A stretch of DNA of 64,000 nt from NCBI RefSeq assembly GCF_017571495.1, contig NZ_JAGETZ010000004.1, positions 62,001-126,000 of the forward strand, written 5' to 3'. Within the stretch, counting starts at the first letter, position 1; every line of letters starts with the position of its first letter. The DNA comes from Hymenobacter negativus. GTDB lineage: Bacteria > Bacteroidota > Bacteroidia > Cytophagales > Hymenobacteraceae. Of this stretch, positions 52,932-61,693 are shown piece by piece. The position numbers and the translations under genes were made by a program. Below the pieces are notes generated by a model. That model was given only the letters and a program-made list of their open reading frames with translations, was not told where the DNA came from and did no database searches.

Positions 52932-53223
52932 TTCTGAAGAAAGTCTGTCTTTTCTAAACAAGGAATTCTGAAGAGAATCTGTGGATATAAATGGCAATAA
53001 TTCTGTACAATCGGCACCGAAATTATATAGCCTGGAAAGGTGCCCAAAGCCCATTTTTTGGCACTAAAAAAGGGCTTCGTAGAATTTAGGAACGATTGTG
53101 GTATGGTAGAAGCCGCTGGGCCAAAAATTAGTAGTGTAAACGTTTCCGACATGTAGGATTTCGCAATTAAAAATCACTAATTTTCAGCCCCCAAAACGGT
53201 TTTTATTCACTTGTAACCCTGCC
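52932..53223. other. AT-rich intergenic stretch
   Basis: Nearly 300 bases of lower GC than the surroundings. No reading frame, RNA gene, palindrome or full promoter box is supported. It must carry the promoter of the gene at 53224. Confidence 0.5.
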
Positions 53224-53592
53224 ATGATTGGTCGTATTCGCACGTACTTAATTCGCTACTCCCGGCTACAAACCGGAACCGTAAGCTACCTCACGCTAGT
53301 GCAGGAAGCTGAGTTGGGACTCAACCTGGAAATTTCTCACGAAAAATCTCGCCTCAATGAAATGCTCGCCGAGATTTCAACAGCGGAATTCGAAGCTGGC
53401 CGGCCACCTCTCAGTGCGCTTGTAAAGGTGCAAGGCTCAAAAGGGCAAGGTGACAATTTTTACAAGCTCTGCGAGAAAATGGGCATGGGCGAATGGCGTA
53501 GCCTAAAGCAGGACGAGGAATTCCTGAAAAACCTCATCAGCGAATGCCGCGCCTTTTGGCGCGACGAGGCTAATTTCCAGCAATTCGCCTGA
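53224..53592 (+). CDS. Small cytoplasmic protein, winged-helix-like, unknown function
   Basis: 122 aa, no signal peptide. SYLTLVQEAELGLNLEISHE could be a helix-turn-helix region, and ISTAEFEAGRPPLSALVKVQ resembles a recurring block in small Bacteroidetes proteins of unknown function ('GRPxLSALV...G.GF'), followed by a helical C-terminus with WR. Function not recognised. Lower GC than neighbours and flanked by an AT-rich upstream region, hinting at separate acquisition. Followed by a perfect hairpin. Confidence 0.7.
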   Translation: MIGRIRTYLIRYSRLQTGTVSYLTLVQEAELGLNLEISHEKSRLNEMLAEISTAEFEAGRPPLSALVKVQGSKGQGDNFYKLCEKMGMGEWRSLKQDEEFLKNLISECRAFWRDEANFQQFA

Positions 53593-53618
53593 TTTACAAT
53601 TTTATACATTAAACCCAA

Positions 53619-53658
53619 CCGTAAAGCCGTGTTGCAAGTGTGCAACACGGCTTTACGG
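53619..53658. repeat. Perfect 18-bp hairpin without T tract
   Basis: CCGTAAAGCCGTGTTGCA (53619-53636) pairs perfectly with 53641-53658, loop AGTG. The stem is strong but followed by CGTC, not Ts, so it may stabilise the mRNA 3' end rather than terminate. Confidence 0.75.
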
Positions 53659-53809
53659 CGTCTAAGGCTGTTTATATTGCGTTTCAATAGTATTCTAACA
53701 CGGTGAAATAGAATTTGGGCTTGGCGTAACCCCTGCTGAATAGGCCCCGTTAAGGGACACATATCGGCTGGAAACGCTGATTTCTTTTTCACATTTCAAC
53801 TCCATTCCC

Positions 53810-54670
53810 ATGAATACCAACGATTCGAACAACCCGCAAAATTCTGGTACCGGCGCTGGCGCTAATTATGGCACTAGCACTACTGGCACCGGCCTCGGCA
53901 ACAGCACTGGCCTCAGCAATGAAGGCACGAGCTACAATGCCGGTACTGGCTCTACGTCGGGCACGGGTGTTAATTCGGCTTCGGGTGCTTCAGCAGCTAA
54001 CCCTACCAATAATGTTGACGGCGATGACTTCAGCGCCACTGCAAAAGGTGCCGCAGTAGCAGGCACGGCTGGTGCCGTCGTAGGCCGCGCCATCGATGGT
54101 GTGCAAAACACTGCTGACAGCGCAGCCCATGCTGTAACTGGCGAGCCCTACCGCGATGGCAGCACGATGACCGGCATGTTCCGCGACCGTAGCAGCGCCG
54201 AGAAGGCCTATCAGTCGCTGCATTCGCGTGGATATGGCAAGGACGATGTGAACCTACTCATGTCGGACGAAACCCGCAAAACTCATTTCGGTGATGAAAC
54301 CGCCCATACCGACCTCGGCGATAAAGCCATGGAAGGCGCAGGCGTAGGCTCGGCCATTGGTGGCACGGCTGGCGCTGTCATTGGTGCCATTGCTGCTATC
54401 GGTACTTCGGTAGCACTGCCCGGTCTGGGCCTGATTATTGCTGGCCCGTTGGCAGCCGCACTGGCCGGTGCTGGTGCTGGTGGCCTCACCGGTGGCCTGG
54501 TAGGCGCTCTGGTAGGCTCGGGTATTCCCGAAGAGCATGCTGCTGAGTACGAAAGCGGCATCAAGAATGGTGGCATCGTAATGGGTGTGAAGCCCCGCAA
54601 CGAAGAAGACGCCAAATACTTTGAAGACGAGTTCCGTCGCAACAACGGCGACAAGATTTATAAGTACTAG
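53810..54670 (+). CDS. Stress-type protein with glycine-zipper region
   Basis: 286 aa. Residues 1-65 are low-complexity (Asn, Gly, Ser, Thr). A central domain (about 115-165, MTGMFRDRSSAEKAYQSLHS then GYGKDDVNLLMSDETR) resembles the general-stress YflT/GSP17M fold. Residues about 180-245 are an extended Gly/Ala-rich hydrophobic zipper (GVGSAIGGTAGAVIGAIAAI, GPLAAALAGAGAGGLTGGLV). The C-terminus returns to a ferredoxin-like segment (GIKNGGIVMGVKPRNEEDAK). In other bacteria such proteins are induced by osmotic or general stress. Ends with a clear terminator. Confidence 0.75.
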   Translation: MNTNDSNNPQNSGTGAGANYGTSTTGTGLGNSTGLSNEGTSYNAGTGSTSGTGVNSASGASAANPTNNVDGDDFSATAKGAAVAGTAGAVVGRAIDGVQNTADSAAHAVTGEPYRDGSTMTGMFRDRSSAEKAYQSLHSRGYGKDDVNLLMSDETRKTHFGDETAHTDLGDKAMEGAGVGSAIGGTAGAVIGAIAAIGTSVALPGLGLIIAGPLAAALAGAGAGGLTGGLVGALVGSGIPEEHAAEYESGIKNGGIVMGVKPRNEEDAKYFEDEFRRNNGDKIYKY

Positions 54671-54702
54671 TCTGACCTTCAGGCCTCGGCCTGCATAGTT
54701 TC

Positions 54703-54738
54703 AAAGAGCCTTTCCCAGTCGGGAAAGGCTCTTTTTTT
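54703..54738 (+). terminator. Terminator after the stress-type gene
   Basis: Perfect 14-bp stem AAAGAGCCTTTCCC/GGGAAAGGCTCTTT, loop AGTC, followed by Ts. Confidence 0.92.
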
Positions 54739-54905
54739 GCAACCCAACTCCTAGTCGGCTGGTCTGTTTTATTGAAGTAGCTGAGCGGGGTGAAATTGGG
54801 CACTTATTTTACCCCCAGTGGCGTTTTTGCCGTAGAGAATGAGTGCTCGCGTTGCTTCGCACTCTCCGTATATTTGGTTTTCACTTCCTGTTTTCTTTTT
54901 TGCTG

Positions 54906-57074
54906 ATGTCTTCTCCCCGCTTGAAGGTCGGGCTGTACGCTTTTTTAGTGGCAGCCGTGTTTGTTCTGGCTTCATACCGGCTCCTGCGCCGGTCCGACTC
55001 GGCGGTTCCGACCAAGGACCAGGTGCTGATTGGCACCATGTTGCAAGGCCTTTCGGCCGCCCATTACCAGCCCGAAAAAGTTGACGACGCCTTTTCTAAA
55101 CGCGTATTTGACCTCTACCTGAAGCACCTCGACTACCGCAAACAGTTTCTGCTGGCTACTGATGTGGAGCAGTTGCGGCGCTACCAGACCCGTATCGATG
55201 ACGAGGTAAAGGGCGGTACCCACGAGTTCCTCGACCTCAGCACCAAGCTGATGGCTGACCGTACCAAGGAAATGCAGGGTCTTTACCGTGAGTTGTTGGC
55301 TAAGCCATTCGACTTCACTGTGGATGAAACCTTCCAGACAGACTTTGAGAAAGCGGCCTTCCCCGCCGATAAAGCGGCCCAGCGTGAGTTATGGCGCAAG
55401 TTGCTGAAGTATGAAACGCTAAGCCGCGTTTCGGAAATGATGGAGGCTCAGGAAAAAGCGAAGGAAGCCAAGCCAACCACTGCTACTGCCGCCCCGGCTG
55501 CTGCCAATGCCGCCGCACCCACCGAGGCTGAACCCGTACGCACGCCTGCCCAGATGGAAGCCGAAGCCCGCAAACGTGTGCTGAAGTATTACGACGAGCA
55601 GTTCGACGAACTCAAGGATGTTGATGCCAATGAGCGCCTGGCAACCTACGCCAACACCATTGCCAATACCTACGACCCCCACACCGAATATTTTGCGCCC
55701 AAGGCCAAGGAGGACTTCGACTATGAAATGACCGGCCGTTTTGAAGGCATTGGGGCGACGCTTAAAGAAAAAGACGGTCTGATTTATATTGAGGAGATTA
55801 TTCCTGGCTCGGCTTCGGCCCGGCAAGGGGACTTAAAAAAGGGCGACGCCATTCTGCGGGTAGCCCAAGGCGCTGCCGAGCCGGTGAGCATCGAAGGCTG
55901 GCACACCGCTAAGGCGGTGACACTGATTCGGGGCAAGAAAGGCTCGGAAGTGCGCCTCACAGTAAAAAAGCCGGATGGCAGCACCAAAATTATTCCCATC
56001 ATCCGCGACGTAGTGGTAGTGGATGAGAAATACGCGCAGTCGTCGGTTATTACTGATAAAGGGCAGAAAATCGGCTACCTGCGTTTGCCCGGCTTCTACG
56101 CCGACTTCAACGACAATGGCGGCCGTAGCTCTTCCGATGATGTGAAGAAGGAATTGGCCAAGCTCAATGCCGAAGGAGTGAAAGGCCTTGTGATGGACCT
56201 GCGCTTTAATGGCGGTGGCTCGCTCAGCGATGCCGTATCAATGGCTGGCCTGTTTCTGGAAAGCGGTCCGATGGTGCAGGTGCGCGACGGCCAGGGCCGT
56301 ACTCAGGTGCTGACCGACAACGACCCGCGTGTACAATACAGTGGCCCGCTTGTGATTCTGGTAAATAAATACAGTGCTTCGGCTTCAGAGATTCTGGCTG
56401 CTGCTATCCAGGATTACCACCGTGGCATCATCATGGGCTCGACTAGCACTTATGGCAAGGGTACCGTGCAGCGCATCTTCGACCTCGACGACGCGTTGCC
56501 AACGGAGTTGAACAGCATCAAACCCATTGGCTCGCTTAAACTCACCACCCAGAAATTTTACCGCGTAAACGGCGGCTCTACTCAGTTTAAAGGCGTGGCT
56601 TCCGATATTGTGGTGCCAGACCTTTACTCCTACCTTGACCAGGGCGAGAAAGAGTCGGACTATCCTTTGAAATGGGATGAGATTCAGCCAGCTCGCTACC
56701 GCTCCTGGGCTGATGCGCCAAATCTTGATAAGCTCCGTGCCAGCAGCAAGGCTCGCGTAGCAACCAATTCCAGCTTCAAGGTGATGGATGAAATGGTGAA
56801 CAGCATGCGTAAGCGCAAAGACGAAACCACGGTATCGTTGAAGATGAGTACCTACCGCGCTGAGCAGCAACAGTCGAAAGCTATTTCGGACCGCTATGAA
56901 GCGGCTCAGAAAACGGCTACTGCCCTTCTATTCTCGCCGCTAACTGCTGACGTACGCGCTGTGAATGGCGACACGCTAAAAGTGAACCGGGCTGCTCGAT
57001 TTACCAAAGGGCTGAAGAAGGACATCACCATTGGCGAGGCTGTGGCCGTGATTCAGGATGAGATAGGCAAGTAA
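54906..57074 (+). CDS. Carboxy-terminal processing protease (S41, Prc-like)
   Basis: Periplasmic serine protease acting on protein C-termini. The ATG at 54906 gives 722 aa with an N-terminal anchor (VGLYAFLVAAVFVLASY); an ATG 21 codons upstream is in frame but adds a second hydrophobic run. A helical N-terminal domain covers about 40-230, with an Ala/Thr-rich insertion (about 180-205). The PDZ region spans about 265-350 (EEIIPGSASARQGDLKKGD). The catalytic serine is in SASASEILAAAIQDY (S494) and the lysine in TSTYGKGTVQ (K518). A C-terminal DUF3340-like tail follows, as in Prc. Single gene with its own terminator. Confidence 0.93.
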   Translation: MSSPRLKVGLYAFLVAAVFVLASYRLLRRSDSAVPTKDQVLIGTMLQGLSAAHYQPEKVDDAFSKRVFDLYLKHLDYRKQFLLATDVEQLRRYQTRIDDEVKGGTHEFLDLSTKLMADRTKEMQGLYRELLAKPFDFTVDETFQTDFEKAAFPADKAAQRELWRKLLKYETLSRVSEMMEAQEKAKEAKPTTATAAPAAANAAAPTEAEPVRTPAQMEAEARKRVLKYYDEQFDELKDVDANERLATYANTIANTYDPHTEYFAPKAKEDFDYEMTGRFEGIGATLKEKDGLIYIEEIIPGSASARQGDLKKGDAILRVAQGAAEPVSIEGWHTAKAVTLIRGKKGSEVRLTVKKPDGSTKIIPIIRDVVVVDEKYAQSSVITDKGQKIGYLRLPGFYADFNDNGGRSSSDDVKKELAKLNAEGVKGLVMDLRFNGGGSLSDAVSMAGLFLESGPMVQVRDGQGRTQVLTDNDPRVQYSGPLVILVNKYSASASEILAAAIQDYHRGIIMGSTSTYGKGTVQRIFDLDDALPTELNSIKPIGSLKLTTQKFYRVNGGSTQFKGVASDIVVPDLYSYLDQGEKESDYPLKWDEIQPARYRSWADAPNLDKLRASSKARVATNSSFKVMDEMVNSMRKRKDETTVSLKMSTYRAEQQQSKAISDRYEAAQKTATALLFSPLTADVRAVNGDTLKVNRAARFTKGLKKDITIGEAVAVIQDEIGK

Positions 57075-57096
57075 TCTTCGCGATTCAGCTTCTTGC

Positions 57097-57133
57097 AAAC
57101 GCTCCTGCTCTGATTGAGCAGGAGCGTTTTTTT
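57097..57133 (+). terminator. Terminator after the S41 protease
   Basis: Perfect 14-bp stem AAACGCTCCTGCTC/GAGCAGGAGCGTTT, loop TGATT, followed by Ts. Confidence 0.92.
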
Positions 57134-57307
57134 GTGCTAACTAGCTGCGTCAACACCATTAGCAAACAGCACTCTGTTTTAATAACTAACCAAACAGAGC
57201 TATTTCAATACAAACCACTGACAATCAATACTTATTTACTTAGTAAAATTTGACAAAAATATTAGCAATAAGGAAACTTAAACCGTGCCTGCTGACGTTT
57301 ACCTGTC

Positions 57308-58396
57308 ATGACTACGAAAGAGGAAACCCGCATCATTCCGCTCAACCCGCAGGTGGAGGCCATCAGCGACGAGCAACAGCAGAAACTGGCTGATGAAAAC
57401 TGGCGCAAGTCGATTCCGGCGCAGGTTTTCCTCAACTATTTCTTTGCTATTAACTATCACATTCAGGAAAACGAGGACCTGCTGGGCGGCTTGCAGAATC
57501 TTCCATTTTTCCGCAGCCACTCGGCCGACTTGAGCGATGCCGACGTGGCAGCCATTACCAAGCTACTCCACACCAGTTGGAGTACTGAGTATGCCCTGCG
57601 TGCCACGGCTGAGCTGGGCGATGAAAACTTCCTGCGCAATGCCCTGCATTGGACGTTCCCGCAGGCGTACCACGCCATTTGGTCGGGCTTGCAGGCTTTC
57701 TTGTATACCACCGGCGTGCATTCCAACAATAGCCAGCTGATTCATCGGGAGGTAGGCCGGCTGGTGGTGAAGAGTGCTTATCCGCGCCCGGTATCATTTT
57801 ATGCGGCTGGGGCTTATGGAGACTTTAGCATTCACCGCTTGCCGCTGGCAGGCTACAAGGCCGGGCTGCACATCGCCAGCAAGGAGATTGATGCCCAGGC
57901 CCAAATTGGTCAGTTCCTGCGCACCACACGCAAGATGAAAGCGCAGTGGACCCGCGCCCAGGTGCAGGCCAACCCCAACACGGCCATTCGCAGCCAGAAG
58001 ACCGGTCGTCCGCTCGATAAATGGACAGCCTCGCACTGGCAGCAGATTACCTGGCGCTTGGGCTACACGACCATTTTCGATTTGCTGGGCCGCCTGCGCA
58101 TCTCGCAGACCAGCCGCGAAATTGAGCGTTATGTGGAAGCAGATATCGACTTCCGTCTTTTCCATGGTTCGCTGCTGAACATTGTGAGCTACCTCAACGG
58201 CATCCATGAAACGTATGTGGCCAAGGCTTTGGGCCTAGAGCGCTACCGCCAGCTGGTGGCAGAGTTGCCCGTGCATTTGCAAGCAGGATTCGTGCAGGAG
58301 CGGTTGCGTACCCGCGTCGAGCCGGTGTTGGCCCCCACACCGCCGAGCGCGCCGGCTATCAACGCCGAGGCTCCACAGTACCGCATGGCTGCGTAA
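57308..58396 (+). CDS. Large conserved-looking protein of unknown function
   Basis: 362 aa, soluble, no signal peptide or membrane helix. Residues about 40-120 are helical (WRKSIPAQVFLNYFFAINYH, TSWSTEYALRATAELGDENF). The middle has KSAYPRPVSFYAAGAYGDFS and the basic KMKAQWTRAQVQANPNTAIR. The C-terminal third reads like an alpha-helical bundle (TIFDLLGRLRISQTSREIER) followed by a disordered Pro/Ala tail. I recognise no family and see no catalytic triad or nucleotide motif. Preceded by a 170-base AT-rich region and followed at once by the 49-bp inverted repeat. Confidence 0.65.
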   Translation: MTTKEETRIIPLNPQVEAISDEQQQKLADENWRKSIPAQVFLNYFFAINYHIQENEDLLGGLQNLPFFRSHSADLSDADVAAITKLLHTSWSTEYALRATAELGDENFLRNALHWTFPQAYHAIWSGLQAFLYTTGVHSNNSQLIHREVGRLVVKSAYPRPVSFYAAGAYGDFSIHRLPLAGYKAGLHIASKEIDAQAQIGQFLRTTRKMKAQWTRAQVQANPNTAIRSQKTGRPLDKWTASHWQQITWRLGYTTIFDLLGRLRISQTSREIERYVEADIDFRLFHGSLLNIVSYLNGIHETYVAKALGLERYRQLVAELPVHLQAGFVQERLRTRVEPVLAPTPPSAPAINAEAPQYRMAA

Positions 58397-58449
58397 CCTG
58401 GACCACGGATTCGCTCGGATTTTTCGGATTCCACGGATTTTGTGAACGG

Positions 58450-58480
58450 AAAGCCGCTTCGATTTCGGAGCGGCTTTTTT
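58450..58480 (+). terminator. Terminator nested in the perfect inverted repeat
   Basis: Stem AAAGCCGCTTCG/CGGAGCGGCTTT with loop ATTT and a T run, ending transcription of the gene at 57308. Confidence 0.85.
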
Positions 58481-58487
58481 CGTGCCG

Positions 58488-58495
58488 TACTTTTG
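58488..58495 (+). promoter_or_regulatory. Putative -7 box of lysS inside the inverted repeat
   Basis: TACTTTTG, full TAnnTTTG match, in the spacer between the arms. It would place the right arm in the lysS 5' leader. No strong -33 box. Confidence 0.4.
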
Positions 58496-58618
58496 TGGTT
58501 CACTTTTATTTACCACGTCTCCTTTTGCTCTCGTAGGCAACGTGATTTTGCTGAACAAACCGTTCACAAAATCCGTGGAATCCGAAAAATCCGAGCGAAT
58601 CCGTGGTCAGACATTCAT

Positions 58619-60166
58619 ATGCAACACCTGAGCGAACAGGAAATACAGCGCCGCCAGAAACTAGAAGAACTGGAAAAGCTGGGCATCGAGGCCTATCCGT
58701 CGGAATTGTTCGACGTGACGTTTTACGCCAAGGAAATTCACGACAACTACCATCCGGAGCTGAATAACTTCCAGGAAGTGACGCTGGCAGGCCGTTTGAT
58801 GTCGTCGCGGGTGATGGGCAAGGCCTCGTTTGCGGAGTTGATGGACACGTCGGGCCGCATTCAGCTCTACATCAATCGGGACGAAATCTGTCCCGGCGAA
58901 GACAAGACGCTATATAATGTCGTATTCAAGAAGCTACTTGACCTAGGCGACTTTATTGGCGTGAAAGGACATGTGTTTAAAACGCAGGTTGGCGAAACCT
59001 CGGTACACGTTACAGAGCTGAAGCTGCTCTCGAAAGCCTTGCGTCCGCTACCAGTAGTACGCCGCGTGGTAGACGAAGTAACCGGCGAGGTAACGACCTA
59101 CGACGCCTTCACCGACCCCGAGCAGCGCTACCGCCAGCGCTACGTGGACCTGGTGGTAAACCCGCAGGTGCGCGACACTTTCATCAAGCGCACGCAATTG
59201 GTGCAGTCGATGCGAAATTTCCTCAACGACAAGGGTTACCTGGAAGTGGAAACACCGATTCTGCAGCCGCTTTACGGCGGTGCGGCGGCGCGCCCTTTCA
59301 CCACGCACCACAACACGCTGGACATGACGCTGTACCTGCGCATTGCCAACGAGTTGTACTTGAAGCGCCTCATTGTGGGCGGCTTTGATGGCGTGTACGA
59401 GTTTAGCAAGGACTTCCGTAACGAAGGTATGTCGCGCTTCCACAACCCGGAATTCACCCAGATGGAGCTCTATGTGGCCTACAAGGACTACGCTTGGATG
59501 ATGGACCTGGTAGAGGAAATGGTAGAGCGCGTAGCCATGGCCCTACACGGCCAGACCGAGGTGAAGGTGGGCGAAAACTTCATCAACTTCCAGCGGCCCT
59601 GGCAGCGCTACACCATGTTCGAGGCCATTGAGAAGTACACCGGCAAGGCCATTGGTGCGATGGACGAAGCAGCCTTGCGCGAAACCGCACAGGAGCTGAA
59701 CGTGCACGTTGACCCGAGCATGGGCAAGTCTAAAATCATCGATGAAATCTTTGGTGAGCATGTGGAGCCCAAGCTGATTCAGCCCACGTTCATCACTGAT
59801 TACCCGGTGGAAATGTCGCCGCTAGCCAAGAAGCACCGCGACCACCCGGGCCTGGTAGAACGCTTTGAGGCCGTATGCAACGGCAAGGAAATTTGTAACG
59901 CCTTCTCGGAGCTTAATGACCCTATCGACCAGCGCAAGCGTTTCGAGGACCAGTTGGAACTGGGCAAGCGCGGCGACACTGAGGCCATGGTGTTGGACGA
60001 TGACTTTCTGCGTGCTTTGGAGTACGGCATGCCGCCTACGGCCGGCCTGGGCATCGGTATCGACCGCCTGAGCATGATTATGACCAACTCGCACTCCATT
60101 CAGGATGTGTTGTTCTTCCCGCAAATGAAGCCGGAGAACGTGCAGAAAGAAAAGGAAGAGAAGTAG
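58619..60166 (+). CDS. lysS: Lysyl-tRNA synthetase, class II
   Basis: Charges tRNA-Lys. The ATG at 58619 gives 515 aa. An in-frame ATG 59 codons upstream would translate the inverted repeat and is rejected. The N-terminal anticodon-binding OB fold spans about 55-150. Class II motif 2 is in [20 protein letters not shown] and motif 3 in [32 protein letters not shown] and [20 protein letters not shown] are LysRS-specific. Followed by an inverted repeat and a terminator. Confidence 0.97.
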   Translation: MQHLSEQEIQRRQKLEELEKLGIEAYPSELFDVTFYAKEIHDNYHPELNNFQEVTLAGRLMSSRVMGKASFAELMDTSGRIQLYINRDEICPGEDKTLYNVVFKKLLDLGDFIGVKGHVFKTQVGETSVHVTELKLLSKALRPLPVVRRVVDEVTGEVTTYDAFTDPEQRYRQRYVDLVVNPQVRDTFIKRTQLVQSMRNFLNDKGYLEVETPILQPLYGGAAARPFTTHHNTLDMTLYLRIANELYLKRLIVGGFDGVYEFSKDFRNEGMSRFHNPEFTQMELYVAYKDYAWMMDLVEEMVERVAMALHGQTEVKVGENFINFQRPWQRYTMFEAIEKYTGKAIGAMDEAALRETAQELNVHVDPSMGKSKIIDEIFGEHVEPKLIQPTFITDYPVEMSPLAKKHRDHPGLVERFEAVCNGKEICNAFSELNDPIDQRKRFEDQLELGKRGDTEAMVLDDDFLRALEYGMPPTAGLGIGIDRLSMIMTNSHSIQDVLFFPQMKPENVQKEKEEK

Positions 60167-60172
60167 AAACCG

Positions 60173-60246
60173 CCTGCTAACCTGCGCTTGCGAACCGAAG
60201 GTCGGCATAACCAAGGACTTTTGGCTCGCAAGCGCAGGTTAGCAGG
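60173..60246. repeat. 24-bp inverted repeat after lysS
   Basis: CCTGCTAACCTGCGCTTGCG (left arm from 60173 to 60196) pairs with 60223-60246, one mismatch, 26-base spacer. It starts seven bases past the lysS stop. The remaining gap to 60525 has a terminator and nothing else recognised. Confidence 0.75.
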
Positions 60247-60269
60247 TATACGTAACAGCCTAAAAATCA

Positions 60270-60304
60270 AAAAGCCCCACACGAAATGTCGTGCGGGGCT
60301 TTTC
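60270..60304. terminator. Terminator after lysS
   Basis: Stem AAAAGCCCCACACG/CGTGCGGGGCTTTT, one mismatch, loop AAATGT, with T and A tracts on both sides. It also faces the convergent YtxH gene. Confidence 0.85.
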
Positions 60305-60525
60305 TTTTTACAATCTCCTTACCCTTCAAACCGTCGTTTTTAACAGAAGCTTGCGATGGAACGTCTGATTTTACTACTGGATTGTTTGACCAATTTCAGT
60401 AGAAGCTCCTACGGCCGGCAATTTTACTGGTAATTCGTTTCGGCCTTCTTTCAAGGCGATTGTAAGGAGTTTTACGCACGTGTTGGTAAGCGGGTTACAG
60501 CTGGCGCAAAAATATTTTACGGGTT

Positions 60526-60885
60526 CTATGCCCGGGGCTGGTGCCGGGCATCGTCGCCGAATCCGTCGTAGTCGGGGTCGTCTTCGTTGTAGTTCTGAGC
60601 GGCGGAGGGAGTACCGGAACCCAGGCCTTGCAGCAGGCGGTCGGCCGCTTCCTTGTCTTCGCTCACGGCAGCATCCGGATTAGTATGGCCTGAGGCTTCA
60701 CCTTTTGCTTTAGCCAAGGTATCCTTGGCAAGCTTACTGAGGTCGCCACCCCATTTAGTGACGGACTTGCGCAGGCTGGCCCGTGTATCATCGCCGGTTT
60801 CGGGGGCGAGCAGCAGGCCAGCAACGATGCCTGCGGTGGCACCAGCGATGAGCGAGAAAATGACTTTGCCTTTGTCGTCTTTCAT
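60526..60885 (-). CDS. YtxH-domain protein
   Basis: 119 aa. KVIFSLIAGATAGIVAGLLLAPETG is the YtxH signature: a short glycine-rich helix followed by LLAPxxG. The rest is polar, acidic and probably disordered (EDDPDYDGFGDDA at the end). YtxH proteins are small, single-span stress-associated proteins; no activity is known. It is separated by a terminator from a second YtxH gene upstream on the same strand. Confidence 0.88.
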   Translation of the reverse strand: MKDDKGKVIFSLIAGATAGIVAGLLLAPETGDDTRASLRKSVTKWGGDLSKLAKDTLAKAKGEASGHTNPDAAVSEDKEAADRLLQGLGSGTPSAAQNYNEDDPDYDGFGDDARHQPRA

Positions 60886-60955
60886 GATTTTGCAGGAAAA
60901 TGGAAGAATTTATTTATTCGATAACGGGAAACTGGCTCGCTGGGTTTGGATACAA

Positions 60956-60990
60956 AAAAGCCCCGCACCTTGTGGCGCGGGGCTTATTAG
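60956..60990 (-). terminator. Terminator after the YtxH-CsbD gene
   Basis: Stem AAGCCCCGC/GCGGGGCTT with T tract on the minus strand, 20 bases past the stop of the gene at 61010. Confidence 0.8.
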
Positions 60991-61009
60991 CAAGTCATCT
61001 TGCAATGGC

Positions 61010-61447
61010 TTACAGGTCGTTCAGCAATTTGGTGATTTCGGCTTTGCCTTTGCCAAGCTTGTCTTGCAGCTTGCCAATCAGCTCGTCGCCTTTGCCTTCG
61101 GTGTAGGTGAGGTCCTCATCGGTCAGCTGGGCATATTGCTGCTTCAGCTTGCCTTTGATTTCGTCCCAGTTGCCTTTCAGTTTCAGGCTGCTGCCGGGCA
61201 GCGACACCCCGAGGTCTTCGAGTTTGCCGGCGTATTCTTTGAATTTAGCTTCAAGGTCGGAGCCCAGTTTGGTGGCTTGCTCGCCAAGTTGGCCGCTGTA
61301 TTTGGAGGCAGCGCCTTTCCAGTTTTCGCGGGTGGCCGAGCCTTTGTCCGGGGCCAACAGGATGCCGGCAATGATGCCCGCGCCGGCACCGGCGAGAGCA
61401 GCGAGGAGAATTTTACCGGCGTTGTTGTCTTCTTCGTGGTACGACAT
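61010..61447 (-). CDS. YtxH-CsbD fusion stress protein
   Basis: 145 aa. Residues about 10-35 form a YtxH-type helix (KILLAALAGAGAGIIAGILL then APDKG). A helical amphipathic middle follows. The C-terminal part (about 90-140: LKGNWDEIKGKLKQQYAQLT, then TYTEGKGDELIGKLQDKLG) matches the CsbD fold, whose members are general-stress proteins. The combination in one chain is less usual than either alone. Neighbour of another YtxH gene; both probably stress induced. Confidence 0.85.
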   Translation of the reverse strand: MSYHEEDNNAGKILLAALAGAGAGIIAGILLAPDKGSATRENWKGAASKYSGQLGEQATKLGSDLEAKFKEYAGKLEDLGVSLPGSSLKLKGNWDEIKGKLKQQYAQLTDEDLTYTEGKGDELIGKLQDKLGKGKAEITKLLNDL

Positions 61448-61693
61448 GGTAATAGGGTAATGAAGGGTGAACGGGGGTTGAAAGATGGGCTAGAGGAAGC
61501 GCGGGGCCAAAGTAATACCCAAGGGCACTGTTCTGGCAGCGTTTATTCTGGCTGACTATACGGAGGGCATTGCCAGGGGTTGAGCTTAAAGGTAAATTTT
61601 CCGTAATCGGCTATATCTCGGCGCTGCTACCCTTCTATAACGGGGCAATATGGGGCAAGCAGCGTAGATTCGCCCCTCACCCACCCCGGTTTT

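Larger units (their letters stand above)
58401..58608. repeat. Perfect 49-bp inverted repeat enclosing a terminator and promoter box
   Basis: Arms 58401-58449 and 58560-58608 are exact reverse complements over all 49 bases, with a 110-base spacer. The arms contain four CGGATT units spaced 9-10 bases apart. The spacer holds a terminator (58450-58480) and a TAnnTTTG box (58488-58495). The right arm ends ten bases before the lysS ATG. Confidence 0.95.

Noticed and set aside
58442..58618. In-frame N-terminal extension of lysS by 59 codons
   Set aside because: The extension translates the terminator, spacer and inverted repeat, and the conserved lysyl-tRNA synthetase begins at 58619.
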